Positions 26,078 through 38,670 of a stretch of 64,000 nt of DNA are shown piece by piece. The position numbers and the translations under genes were made by a program. Numbering within the stretch: position 1 is the stretch's first letter; every line of letters begins with the position of its first letter. Origin of the DNA: Dioscorea cayenensis subsp. rotundata (Eukaryota > Streptophyta > Magnoliopsida > Dioscoreales > Dioscoreaceae); contig NC_052496.1 in assembly GCF_009730915.1 (NCBI RefSeq), forward strand, positions 791,875 to 855,874, given 5' to 3'. The notes under the pieces were generated by a model. It saw only the letters and a list, made by a program, of their open reading frames with translations, was not told the DNA's origin and made no database searches.

Positions 26078-29000
26078 ATGCAGCTTCTTCGTAGTCCTCC
26101 CGATTTCCCACTTCCAATATCGAGCAGATCTCCATCCTTCGAAGGTACTCTAATCTCTCTTATCAACTCTTAATGGTGGCCTTCTTCTTCTCTCACTATT
26201 CTTTCCATGAATTCAGTTACAAAGAAACCTTCATTTCTATCTACTGGTTCTGCTCGTTTCACTAAAACTCATCCCAATGAGCAATTCACTCGGCCACTGA
26301 CTTCAAGGAGCTCGGTCTTCACCAGACCTGCTTCTCTTCAAGGTTTTCCATTTCATATATCCTTTTTCTTCTCTTTTTTCCTCAAACTTATGGAGAATAA
26401 AAAGAAAAGTTTTGTTTCTCATGTTTGTTTTGCAGCTGGAACTCCAGTACTGTCAGTTGATACAGCAAAGAATGATGTTTTGAATGCTCTGTCCCAGATT
26501 ATTGACCCGGATTTTGGAACTGATATTGTTTCCTGTGGCTTTGTCAAGGACCTGAACATTGATGAAAGTTTACAAGAGGTAACTGAGATTCTACATGTGT
26601 GTGTGCGTGTGTATAAAGTTTAGCCCAATTCTAAATGTTTCCTTTCTCCGTGTCAGGTTTCGTTCCGCTTGGAGCTTACAACACCGGCATGCCCAATCAA
26701 GGATGAGGTAATTGGTGCTGGGTTTTGGTTTTTAGTTTTTATGTTTCTATCTCTAGATTGTCTTCAGCTATTGTGTGGTTCATAAACCAACCCAGAAAAA
26801 GAAAAAGAAGGAGGTTATTGAACTGCAACATTTTTTTTGGGTGAAAACAAGGTGAAACACTTTGTTTCAAGATATGAACTTTTTTCTCTCTTGACAACGA
26901 TAGATGCACCACAATTGGTGGTTTGTATATGAATTTGATGCCAGATTATTAAAACAGGGGAAATGTCTCGAAAAGAAATTTCTTTTTCCGAAATTTTGAT
27001 CTGTAGAATGAGGTGCAGAATAACACCAGTTTGTTCTGCCTCTGATTTCATTGTCTAAAATGTGTTTCTAATCTTGTGTTTCCCTCCAGTTTGAAAAGAA
27101 GGCAAACAAAGTTGTGGCTGCACTCCCGTGGGTTAAAAATGTCAATGTGACAATGTCTGCGCAACCTGCAAGAACAGCTTATGCGGGGGAGCTTCCAATG
27201 GGATTACAGTCTATTTCAAATATCATAGCAGTTTCAAGTTGCAAGGTGAAACCCCATCAAATTTTCTCACGTTTTAGAGCATAAAAATGCTAAAATAATC
27301 TTTAAGTAATAATTTGTTCTGAATATTGATGAATGAGTTTCATGACAAATTAGATTATGCTGTTACTTTTCTTGTTACTTACCAAGAAATCTATCCATTT
27401 TTTTTATGGTTACATTTTTAAGACCTTAATTTGATATAAAATACGCAGGGAGGTGTTGGAAAATCTACAGTTGCTGTAAACCTTGCATACACTTTAGCTG
27501 GAATGGGTGCTAGAGTTGGCATATTTGATGCTGATGTATATGGTCCAAGTTTGCCAACAATGGTTTCCCCTGAAAACCGATTGTTGGAAATGGTATGTTT
27601 TTAGCTAAAACTCATTTCTTGTTTGTCGCAAATTTTGTTCTAATGATCTTGAAGCAGTTGCCCTTTAGAACCCAGCTACAAAGACTATTATCCCAACTGA
27701 GTACTTGGGTGTCAAATTAGTTTCTTTTGGATTCGCTGGACAAGGGCGTGCTATAATGCGAGGTCCAATGGTTTCAGGAGTAATCAATCAACTACTCACT
27801 ACTACTGAGTGGTATGTCTAATTTAAAGTTCTCTTGAAAAGTGCTTTCTACACCGTGTAAATCTTAATAATTCACAACGTATACAAATATGTCGTAAGTT
27901 CTAAAAGGAAACAAGGCGCTGATCATCAAGTTGGATTTTTAAAATTTTCCTCGTGCTTACCATTTTATTTATATGAACGTCATCCCATGTTTTATACCAT
28001 TTGGGTCCTGTTCTAAAGTGCACAAACAAAATTGATAAAATTGATCTGTGTGGCCTACTCTTCAAAACTGTGGGACAGATCATGGAAGTAACATGAATCT
28101 TTTCCGGAGGTTTTCATGTAGTGGGTTAAAAGTTGTATGCAAAGAAATCATGGCCCTCTGATGGTAAAGTCCATGCTTCTGCACCATACAGGGGAGAGCT
28201 AGACTATCTTCTTATTGATATGCCTCCAGGGACGGGTGACATCCAGCTTACATTATGCCAGGTTTAGCTTTTCCTATCATTTTCGATTGATATCTATCAT
28301 GTGAGCCTGTTCAGTGTCATCTTCTCTTGAATGATGAATATATAATCAAATTTCAGATAGCTCCCTTGACTGCAGCTGTGATTGTGACCACTCCTCAAAA
28401 GCTAGCGTTCATTGATGTTGCGAAAGGAGTTCGTATGTTTTCAAAGCTTAAGGTTTGTTCTTCAGTAGATGGTAGATGCATGATATAGCATTCAATATTT
28501 ATTGAAGTTACTTTTAATAAAACCACTACCTTGTGTAAACATAAATACTTACTGGTAGTTCTCCATTCTGTGTCAACTTGATGGATATGGTTGCTCTTGC
28601 TTGTTTACGTAACAAATTAGGTTTAAAAGCATTATAGCCTTGTACCCTAGTTATTAGTGGCCTGTCCATATTCCAGATCAATGTATGGGTGACTGTGTTT
28701 GAATAACTTAATTTATATTTTTTGTTTGAGTTGTATTGATACAAACATCTGGGACAAGTGTTGATCATTTTGATCATTTGTCTGTCTATAGGTTCCTTGT
28801 GTGGCTGTAGTGGAGAACATGTGCTATTTTGATGGTGATGGTAAACGGTATTACCCCTTTGGTAAAGGTTCTGGTGCTCAGGCATGTGAATGGCTAAATG
28901 TTTAGACTTTCATTTCCGATCTGATTTTCTATAGTTCCATAATCAGAATTTGTTCCAATTTATGCAGGTCGTGAAGCAGTTTGGGATACCAAATCTCTTT

Positions 29001-31187
29001 GATCTTCCAATCAAACCAACTGTATGTTCCACCTTATGTTCTATGATGTACATCCTTATTCTGTAGTCTGCCATTTGATTTCGACATGTATAAATTGATT
29101 TAGCTCATGGACAGTAACTCACTTCTCTACTACAATGGATTAAAAAAGCCCTAATTATCTATTTTTGAATTCTAATTCTATTTTAGATTCATCTTTTAAT
29201 GTTTATAAGGGCTCTGATTTTGAAATAAAAAATAAAAAAATAAAGATGGCACTGTGTTCTACTGTGTGCATTTTGAAGTATCTTATATTGAATTTCTTGA
29301 ATTATTATGTTAGATTATCAAATAATTTTCTGCAGGAAATTATAACTCATATGAAAGTGATTGTTTTGTGACAGTTATCAGCATCAGGAGATTCTGGAAT
29401 GCCTGAAGTGGTTGCTGATCCTCTCAGTGAAGTAGCCAAAACATTTCAAAATCTTGGTGTTTGTGTCGTTCAACAATGTGCTAAAATTCGCCAACAAGGT
29501 GATCAATATTTTGCCTGGAATTTCGTTCCCTAAAGTATAGTTTCCTCATTGAATTTGCTGCATGTTATTCTTTGCAATGAAATTGTAGTTGTATATTTTA
29601 TTTTAAAATTTTAATATCTTTATTACTGGACTTGTTTTGAACTTTTGAATTCGATGATAGAAGGTTTTATTACACTTTTTATAGTGATTTTGTAGCCATT
29701 GATCATTCCTTTACTGCTTTATTATTTTCATGGACGTTATAGATAATGGCGTGAATTGCTTGATTTTAGTGAAAGTCTAGAACTCCATTGACTTGAATAT
29801 TACTTTTCTTTTTTTCTTTTGGAAGCCATCATTTCGATTTGCTATCTATTCTGTAAGTTGCTCCTTAATGCCCAACTCCACTGTGACACTGACTTGTGAG
29901 ACATGTAGGTCTTCATTCAATAAAGGAACTTCTTGCTTTGTTGTTTTCCTAGAAAATAACCAGTCAGCTGGACTTTTCTTTCATTTGGCTGTTAGAGAAT
30001 GTCTTATCTTTAACTGCTATCAGTGAACCATCTTCCAGAGGTCCATGCTGTGCAGGAAATATTTGGACCGCTGCATGTGAACTCTTAATGATCTTCCCAT
30101 TTACATATAAATCTTTTTTTTTTTCCCTTCAAATTTTCAGTGTCGACAGCTGTAACCTATGATAAAACTATAAGAGCAATCAGAGTGAAAGTTCCTGATT
30201 CAGATGAGGAATTCTTACTTCACCCTGCAACGGTGAGAAGGAATGATCGGTCTGCTCAGAGTGTGGTGAGTATAGCATCTTGTAAGAAGTTCTCTGTTTT
30301 AGTTGAGAGTATCTTTCAGCTTAAATCAGGACCTATTTATAGAAAGGCATAAAAAGCTCATAGTTTTATATATAAATGTATTCTCAATGGGTGCCAAGAA
30401 CATTATTCTGTAAAAATCATTATTCTCTGTTGCATCTTGTTGGCAAAAAAATACCTGTATCCATGCACATACTTTCTAGTGACGAAGTATTAAATGACAC
30501 AGTTTTCTTGTTAAGCTATGCTGTTATAGTTGCTATAACTACGCCTTTCAATCTGCAAGTTGCATAGTGATTTTGTCAGAAACATAAAGATCATTCTAGA
30601 AGAGAAGCCATATATAGAAGTAGCCACCAACTAGATGCATTTTGTTCTCCAATAAATTATGAGGCCTTTTGGCGCCGTCTCTGTACATAGAGGTGTCCAT
30701 GTCATCTGTTTTGTTCTTTTTTTTTTTCCTATATATTTTCTTAACTGTGTTATGAGTACCCACTCCAAAACAAGATGAATGGCCTGGTGAGGTGTCCATG
30801 TCCTCTGTTTTTCTCTATATATATTTTGTCTAAGCATGTAATGAATATCCAATATCCACTTCAAAACAGGATGAATGGACTGGTGAGCAAAAACTACAAT
30901 ATGGCGATGTTCCAGAAGACATCGAGCCAGAAGATATAAGACCAATGGGAAACTATGCAGTTTCAATCACTTGGCCAGATGGGTTTAGCCAGGTGAACTC
31001 AATCGTCTTACCATCTATATATCAAGCACTATCATTATGCTTTTAGAACACAACTTGAATATATAGGAATTAATTATTAATCATGCACAATAATGTCATG
31101 CAGATAGCACCTTATGATCAGCTACAAACCATAGAGCGGCTTATCGATATCCAATCACCGATGTCCGTTAACCTGGATGTTTCCTGA
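26078..31187 (+). CDS. HCF101: HCF101 chloroplast Fe-S cluster carrier
   Basis: Plastid stromal P-loop protein that carries 4Fe-4S clusters and is needed for photosystem I assembly. Fifteen exons: 26078-26144, 26217-26342, 26436-26578, 26657-26707, 27090-27245, 27449-27592, 27669-27811, 28192-28261, 28357-28452, 28792-28881, 28968-29021, 29375-29498, 30141-30265, 30870-30992, 31104-31187; 1596 nt, 531 aa, within one residue of Arabidopsis as I recall it. Ser/Arg-rich transit peptide (about 1-60); MIP18/DUF59 domain ([16 protein letters not shown]); Walker A SCKGGVGKST near residue 180; [12 protein letters not shown]; Walker [18 protein letters not shown]; a C-terminal DUF971 domain (SITWPDG). 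The intron after exon 10 has a GC donor (CAG|GCATGT): the nearby GT would shift the frame. Confidence 0.96.
30690..30885 (+). repeat. Tandem duplication of an intron end and exon start in HCF101
   Basis: Two units of about 98 bases (30690-30788 and 30789-30886) share AGGTGTCCATGTC, CTGTTTT, a TA stretch, CCAC(T)TCCAAAACA and ATGAATGG-CTGGTGAG. The second unit ends in the true exon 14 start (30870). The first carries an imitation acceptor and the first codons of that exon at about 30771-30790. Confidence 0.75.
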
Positions 31188-31381
31188 ACATTGTGGATAT
31201 CTGTCTAGGAATATTACTGACTGCTGTGAAGTGTGTTCTGATTAGCTCTTGTTTGCAAATATATATATATCTATTTGACAGACAGGAAAAAAATTAAGTT
31301 GTTCAATATATATAACGTACGTACTCCAATACATTAATGAATCATGGTTCATGACCGTGGATTATAATTTATAACTAAGAA
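31188..31381. other. Convergent 3' ends of HCF101 and a BAHD gene
   Basis: Under 200 bases separate the two stop codons, so the 3' UTRs probably meet or overlap. A TA run lies at 31258-31271. Confidence 0.5.
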
Positions 31382-32888
31382 TTAGAAACTCATCATCTCA
31401 TCATGAAACGCAGCAAGATGCTCCTTCATAACAAAGCGCGCAGTGACGCGCGCGCCACTTGAACTCGCAGGTGGTCGAGTCAAGAAACCAATGACCACAT
31501 AGTCAATCATAGTGCCAACTCCACTGTGCATTTCCGAGCCCCAACCAAAATCCACATCCGAGAAGCCAACGTTCCTCCAATCCGTGACATGCATCAGGGC
31601 GTACGTGTTTCTCACCTCATATGGGTCCTGCTCAAGCTCACCCTTCGTCCATTTCATGAACTCAACTCGTAGGTTCTCTTTCTTGTCTTGGATCAAGCTC
31701 ACAAGCTCGCTTATCGGCGCTCGCTTCACCCTTTCGCTGCTCACCGTGACATACGGCATGTACACGCAGTTGCCGTAGTAGCCACCTGTTGTTGTACACT
31801 AGTACTAATTAAAGGTCCATAAAAAATAAGATATACATATATATATATATATATATAAAAGATCATCACCTTGTTTAAGGGCGTGCAACAATGGACGTAT
31901 GTTTGCTGTGAAGCTGAAAATAACTGGAACCTGTGGATCAAAGTTGATGGCTCTTGTTCGGCTTTGCCATAGTTTAGCTGCTAGCACATCAAACGTTGTA
32001 CATTTTATTCCTGTTTCCTTTGTAACTTGGTTTATTAAATGGTCAATGTGGTCTTGGGGAATGTCTAGGATGGTATCCTCAAGGTTGAAGTTAAGGCGTG
32101 TGAAAGGTGGTGGTGACACCTGGGAATGGTGTTGTGGGGTTTTGGTTGGGATTGGGATGACATCACGTTGCCAAATTGGGTCAATTGTTGGTCGAGTCAG
32201 ACCTCTTGCCATCTCACCCACCGCTTGTAGGATTTGGCCTAACCCAACACCGTCAGTGATCATGTGGTTGTATCTGGTACCCACAGCAAATCCACCGCAT
32301 TTAAACTCCGTCACCTAATCACTTATTATCATATAATTAATGAAACATCAAAGGCTAATTGATGTGTGACCACAAATTAATATATATATATATATATATA
32401 TATAATTAAGAGAAACAAAAGAATAGTGGTGTTTAGTTCTATATAACCTGAATCATGAACAATGGGGGAGCTGGTTCTTGAGGATGAGGAAGATAAGGAA
32501 GGAGGTCATCTATGGGAATCATCAGAGGACGCTGAAGGAAGTTGACGTCTTCTAGTTTACATTTAGCTTGAGCTTCAACAAAGTAGACACCATCCCCAGT
32601 GCAAGCAATCCTCAGGTCATCATCGCCGGAGTGAACAAGCCTTCCGGCGAGAGGGTAGTAGAAGACTAGAGCTCTAGAAATGGCTCTTCTTATCACCTTT
32701 GCTGGCTCACGGCCATGCATGAAGACGTGCAGGGTGTCAGTGTAGTACCTGAATGGTGGAAGTGTGTCGATTGATGACAAAAGAAGGATGTGGGATGGTG
32801 TTGGTTCGCTGGGTCTCACCAGCTGCCCGGCCGCTGGTGCTGCAGGTTTGGTCACTAAAGGTGTTGTTATTTCGCCGGGTTTCATCAT
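31382..32888 (-). CDS. BAHD acyltransferase (benzyl alcohol O-benzoyltransferase/HSR201-like), intact
   Basis: Likely cytosolic acyl-CoA-dependent acyltransferase that esterifies alcohols or other specialised metabolites. Exons (minus strand): 32448-32888, 31870-32314, 31382-31785; 1290 nt, 429 aa, typical for the family. The first intron falls right after FMIQ, the usual BAHD site. The catalytic HXXXD is HMITD (about residues 164-168) and the structural motif is DFGWG (about 374-378). Both are intact. The N-terminal region has the clade's LVRPSEPTP and LSSIDTLPPFRYY blocks. Substrate cannot be read from sequence. The closest described types, from memory, are benzoyl/acetyl transferases acting on alcohols, volatiles and taxoid-like compounds. 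It lies 2.2 kb from the 3' end of a diterpene cyclase, on the same strand, and partial relatives lie nearby. Confidence 0.93.
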
Positions 32889-33404
32889 GTTTGTGAATTA
32901 ATGTTTTTTTTGTTTTTTGTTTTGTTTTGCTGCATATATGATATATATGCTTGAAAATCAAGGTTGGGGTACATTGAATGTGGGGTCCAGGTGCTTGCTT
33001 TATGTGCTGGATGCCACTTACTTCAACCCATCCATCGTACCCACTTGTTGTGATTTTGATAAGAATTTTTTTATTTTATCTTTCTCAATCAGCATTGTTA
33101 ATTATTTTGTGTTCCTTTAGTTACTGCTGAAGAATGATCATGCGAGTTCCTTGAAATAAATAATCTACTGTCATCTCAGCTACCGTGCTCTGCATTAATA
33201 TGATTATAAACAACACCAAAAAGAATAATTAAAAATAAAAAAAAAACTCTCTTTGTACTGCACTTTTCCCCACATCTTGTTGGGCATATTGTTTTTTTTT
33301 TCCACCCATGTCTATCGTTTGATTTAGCTTGTACATTTTTAATAAATATATTTATTCACCTCAAATAAAAATAAAAATAAAAATAAAAATAATAATAATA
33401 AAAA
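32889..33404. other. Promoter side of the intact BAHD gene
   Basis: AT-rich; no gene seen. A T-rich run precedes the BAHD start on its strand. AAATAAAA repeats at 33361-33400 mark the left edge of the duplicated BAHD block. Confidence 0.4.
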
Positions 33405-34346
33405 GCTGAAAACTGATTTGTAGAGCATTAATTTTGTCCACATTAATGGTTTGTGCCTAAGCCCATCAACTGCAAAAGCTTTAGAAAAATTTTGTAATAA
33501 ATATTTATGTATTTGATTTGTAGAACTAAATATAAATATATAAATATAGGAGGTTGTGCTCTAGCCTCTAGGGTATGGTATATACCCTAGAGCGAACTAT
33601 CAATTTTAAGGTACACATATCAATTTTAAGCGAACTATCAACCACACAGAAAGCCTTCAAATGCGCTAATTACAAACTTTATTAATCTCATCACGGAAAG
33701 CCTGCAAATGCTCCTCTCTAACAAGTCTTCCAGAAATTCTAACACCACCCTCAATCTTAAGCGAACTATCAACCACACAGAAAACCATGTGGTCACTATA
33801 TCTCAGCATCCCACTTTGAACAGGTGGACCCCATCCATAGTTCACATCTTTACTCCCCAACTTGTCCATATCAGTTACCACAATGGTTTTATAGTTAGAG
33901 GCACTTGCAATGATGCTCTTATCTGAATGTTCTCCATCTAACCATTTCCAAAATTTTTCAGAAATCTTCTCCTTAGCATCAAGAATCCACCCAACAATGT
34001 CAGTCACTGATGCCTGCATGATCTTGGAAGCCGGAGCTGTAACTAGTGCGCGGTAAGTGCAGTTACCATAGTAACCTTCATAGCCAGGAATCAGCTCATG
34101 CAGTAATGGTCTTGCATTAGAAGGACAAATAAGATGGAAATCTAGTGTTTCTGCATGGTCTGGATTAATAGCTCTTGTCCTGCACTGCAATAATACAGCC
34201 ACAGTAACATCAAAGTCGGAGCATGTTCTGCCGGTCTCTTTCAAGAATTCCTCCTTCATTTTGTCAAGCTGGACGTCCAACGTGGAAAATTCAAGGTGAA
34301 GGTTGGGAATGGCAGATGAAAATTCAAGGTGAAGGATGGTTGTAAG
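33405..34346 (-). pseudogene. Truncated BAHD acyltransferase copy (C-terminal half)
   Basis: 33666-34346 encodes the last ~220 residues of a BAHD enzyme, including FDVTVAVLLQCRTRAINPD, GYYGNCTYRA and a DVNYGWG variant of the DFGWG motif. The HXXXD half is absent. The block, with 260 bases of 3' flank, is nearly identical to 55207-56120. Homology stops sharply at about 34346 after a short duplicated piece (AATTCAAGGTG twice), where unrelated repeat DNA begins. With no first half, an active acyltransferase is unlikely. Confidence 0.85.
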
Positions 34347-35021
34347 AGATAGGCCATAAAAGAGCTGGAGAAGATAGTCGCAAGCCTTACGGGAACGCTT
34401 ACGGCAGTAAGTCTCATTCGTAAAGTCTTCTGAATATGTTACTGTCCAGCTTACGACTGTAAGCACTGAACAGTAAGTTTCGTTGTCTACTTATTGTGAC
34501 TTCCCTTACAGACGTACATTGTGATTGTAAACTCCTCTGGATGGTCCTTACAGGCATCCTTACGGGAGAAAGCCTTGCCCGTAAGATCCTTTGAATTGAC
34601 TCTAAATCCTCCTTACGGGCATAAATATGCCCACAAGGTCTTCTGGACTATACTTACAGCCGTAATTAAAACCAACCATAAGTTGCCCGTAAGCCATCCA
34701 GTTTGCTTTTTTCTAGTTTTAATGATGCCGAGAAAGCTCCAACTTTATCGTTTTCGGTATAAATTGTTTCTTTTGGATCTCTCTCGCCTTTAAGCACTAC
34801 CCTAAGTCTATTAATGCAAAACACACAATATTTAGAATTGAATTCCACACTATGGTTCTAATGTATGCCAATGAGTATACAAATAGATATAAAATAAATG
34901 AACAATATACACTCATCACTTTCTATCCACAGAAGAAGCAACAAAGCAAAAAGTTAATGAAACAAAGCAATAACAAGAGCACAAAAATTAAAATAAACCG
35001 GAACTGAGTAGACAAAGACTA
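34347..35021. repeat. Unclassified repeat with many CTTACGG/CCGTAAG words
   Basis: Replaces the missing half of the BAHD copy. Over about 350 bases (34380-34700) the words CTTACGG, CTTACAG, CCGTAAG or GTAAG recur more than ten times in both orientations, with GAATT and TCTTCTGGA spacers. There is no ORF. It may be part of a retroelement end (LTR-like), but I see no coding part or matching second end. Confidence 0.35.
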
Positions 35022-35046
35022 CCCATCCACCGGAGAGGTGGATGGG
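35022..35046 (-). other. Perfect hairpin past the diterpene cyclase stop
   Basis: CCCATCCACC, loop GGAGA, GGTGGATGGG: a 10-bp perfect stem about 70 bases downstream of the cyclase stop codon, so probably in or near its 3' UTR. Confidence 0.7.
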
Positions 35047-35114
35047 AAAAATAAAAAGTATTATTAATTTATTTGAATAATTGCACACTCATTGTCATTT
35101 GTGTGCGCTTGTGT

Positions 35115-37782
35115 TCAAACTGGAGTCTCCATTGCCGTGGTAAGCATCTGATTTGCAGTTGTTGCTGCTGCAGAACAAGTCTCAGTGATAAATCCATTGA
35201 AGTTAGTGATCTTGGCGTGCTCGAACATGAGCCTGCGAAAACGGCGAGGCACTTTACTTGGCTTCAGATACTCGTGTACCAACTCCTCAACCATCTCCTT
35301 CATCATCTCTTCTATATTGCCCACTGCCTCTGCTTCATTGCATTTCTTTCCCTTCATGTAGTACTCTACTGCAAGTCCTACTCTTCTCCTTGTCATCATC
35401 TCTTCATCATCATTCTTTTTATTCTAAAATAATTAACATTATTAAGATCAGAAAAACTATTTGTAATGATAATCACAGTTAACGATATAATATACACCTT
35501 GTGTTTTGTGACATCATCCAACAGGCTTAAGAACAGGGCCATCTTGTCATGGAACTTGGAGCGGCTGTCCAGGCATTGAAGAGTATGATCCTGAAGTTGC
35601 TTCCCCATGAGAAACATGGCAGGAACAACTCTCATGCCCACACCACTCACTTCTTTCTTGTGTTCCATGTATTCCTCGAAGCTCATTGACTGCATCAGCT
35701 TATCGTCCTCTCTCAATTCCCTGTTCCTCATGTATGCCTCAGCCTGCTTCACTCTCTGTGCGCCACACCAATGATAAAATTAAACCCCTTAAATATCATA
35801 ACCGTGTTGAAGGGAAGGGAACGGAAGGCTTTTCATTTCGGTATTTTGTCTCAGTATTACTTACCATGTCATGTAAGTATGGAAAAATGTCCCTTCCTTG
35901 TGCATTGCTAGCCTGGATTGCCAGGTCATTCAACGTGTCATGCATTGCCATGAATAATCCCTTCAGTTTAAATGGGAGACTACACGCAAGCGATTGATTC
36001 CATCTGCAAAAACAGTACTAAAGCTTATTCTAATATTGTATAATTATTTATTTTTAGCGGAAATTTGAAGTTGCTTACTGTTCAACTGCTTGACAAAATA
36101 GTCTCAATTCGTGAAGGTATTCATGTCTCTCAAAAAGATCTCTCAGGATGTTCTCAATACAGTTGATCTTTGCATAGGCTGATCTACACGCGGCATATTC
36201 TGGCTCGTAAACTGCTGCGGCGATAGCATAATACACCTTCTTAGGAAATACAGACGACACTAAAGATTCATCAAAGTCACAATTTTCCCGCCATCTGCTA
36301 ATACAGACATTGTATTACAAGATGCATATGGTGTAAAATCACTGACATATAGGAAGAACTCTGTTGTTCTCAAAGAGAACAACACTCACCGAAGAATAAA
36401 ATTCATCTCTTTGTGGTACATTCTCTGCAGCATGTTGTAGTCTAACTTGGCAAGTTCCATATAAATGGGATTATTGACATTGGAAATTCTGATAAGAACA
36501 TGTTTATTTAGTTTGTCAGAGGTGTAACTATGATTTGCATATATTACTGCTTATTAGTTCCATTGGAATGCATGCACTCTAAGCTAATTACCGGTATACA
36601 GACTTGCCCAACCATACATCATTCTCACCATAGTGCTTAATGTACTCTCTTACATCAAGTCTCTGAAGGCTCTTTATCCACGGATTTTGCATAACATGGT
36701 TAATCTTTTATTAATGAACAAGTAGAAAACATTAGATTGAGGAAATTAAGTTAAGGTCTGTATATATATAAATATACATATAGTAATATAGATATAAATT
36801 CACCTCTTCCTTTAAGGATTTCCTTAAAGACCACTTATCTTCCACTAGGTTGTGTTGTGCACAAGATTTGAGATAGTCCTCTGCAAAGGCCTTGGCCTCT
36901 CTTAAAATTCTCTCTCCAGGGAATGAAATCTGAGACAATCTACACAAGTTAAACATATCTGAAACCCCTTGATGTGTCTCTCCAGGGAAGCATATGAAAT
37001 TTCCATTGTCATCTTTGAAGAGCTCCAGGACATCTGTTTATGCATAAGATGTAACTAATTAAGACATGATTGATTATTGTGTCATTGCAAAGAAAAAAGT
37101 TTACCTGGAGAAATGGGATAACCATGCATTCTCATTAACCGAAGGGCCATGCATGTGTCATCGATATCAGGGAGTGTAATGTCTCTTCCCCAGGGCACGC
37201 CTCGTTTGCCATTGTTCCTGCATTAGTTGCAAATACCAACATCCCAAACAAATGTTAATCCTAATCCATTCCATCAGTTGAACAGTACATGTGGCCAAAC
37301 CTGTACACATAATCAAGAACATCAGAAATTTCTTCACTGAAATGGCGATCAATGCCCAGTCTCTGAATTGTATCAACCATCCAAATGCGATCAAAAATGT
37401 CAATAGGATATACGCAAGGAGCTGGTGGTAAGAACAGAATCATGACTTCAGGATTGTATAAATTAACAGTACTGTTTGAGATAGGTGAATAATTTTTTTA
37501 GTCAGTTGAATTACCGTGATCACCAAAATGGTTGACAATAAATGTCAGGAACTCTAAACACTTGGTGTCACCAGTCATCATGTAAGCTGCAGCAGTGGCT
37601 GAGGGTGAATTAAGGAAACTCCCATTTCCACACTGCAGCTTCATAATCTTATCCCATTGGACCACGTCTTGCAGTGCTTCCAGGGAGTGTAGCAATGTAG
37701 TATGAACTGAATGCAACACGTCCAAAGGGATCCTGCCAATGCAAGTGCTCCATTACATACAATTAACACCACAAATATATAG

Positions 37783-37842
<60 letters not shown>

Positions 37843-38629
37843 ATTAAATAACTTGCCTTTTAATTTTCTTCTCCCTCATAATGTGAATCTTCTCAAGACA
37901 AAGGAGGTCATAAGGAAGTGCAAGTCTGATGTTCTTAGCTTCATTGAGCATTGAAGGGAAGATGATTTCAAAACCAGCTGTCATGAGATTAGCTGTTTCC
38001 TTGTCAAGATCTAAAACACAAAGCCTTAAGAAGTGAAGTCCTTTGGCAACCTGCTCTTCTCCTGCTTCCCATTTCTTGAGTGCAAGAACACATGCAAGAG
38101 TGCACACAAGCCTGTCATAGAGCAAGAAAAAACTGGGTTCTCCCCATGAGCCATCTTTGTTCTGGTTCTCAATAATCCACTTCAGAGTCATTGGATACTG
38201 GGGCTTCTTTGGGTTATCTAATGATGGTATCCTGGCAATCCATGCTGTGTCATAAGCTGATGGGCTTATCTCCCCATCATTCATCAGTTCAAACTTTTCT
38301 TTGATTTTCATTATCAATGTGCCCATCCTTTCTTCACTGCTGTTTGGCTGCAACAATATAATTACAATTACGTGTGGTCTCATAGTTTATATATGTACGC
38401 ATGAATTTATCGTAAGCTTCCTTGTGAATATAATACAGTTGTGGCTTGGGTTTTTGGAAGCAGCTAGTAAAGTTTACCTTGCTGGGGTTGTTACATTCTG
38501 GTAGTTCAAATTTCTCAGATGTTAAGAATTCTTGTGCTTCCCTTGTATATTTAGGGACCATATTACCTACACGTGCAACTTGAGTTACAATAAATAATAA
38601 AATAGACTTCCATGTAAATCTTGAGGAAA

Positions 38630-38670
<41 letters not shown>

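Noticed and set aside
31512-32318. Plus-strand ORFs across the BAHD gene
   Set aside because: Shadows of the minus-strand exons; they lack any family motif.
35258-35997. Plus-strand ORFs across the cyclase
   Set aside because: Antisense shadows of exons 11-13.
36079-36294. Bifunctional (class I plus class II) diterpene synthase
   Set aside because: The class I DDXXD position reads RDLFE, so only the class II reaction is expected.
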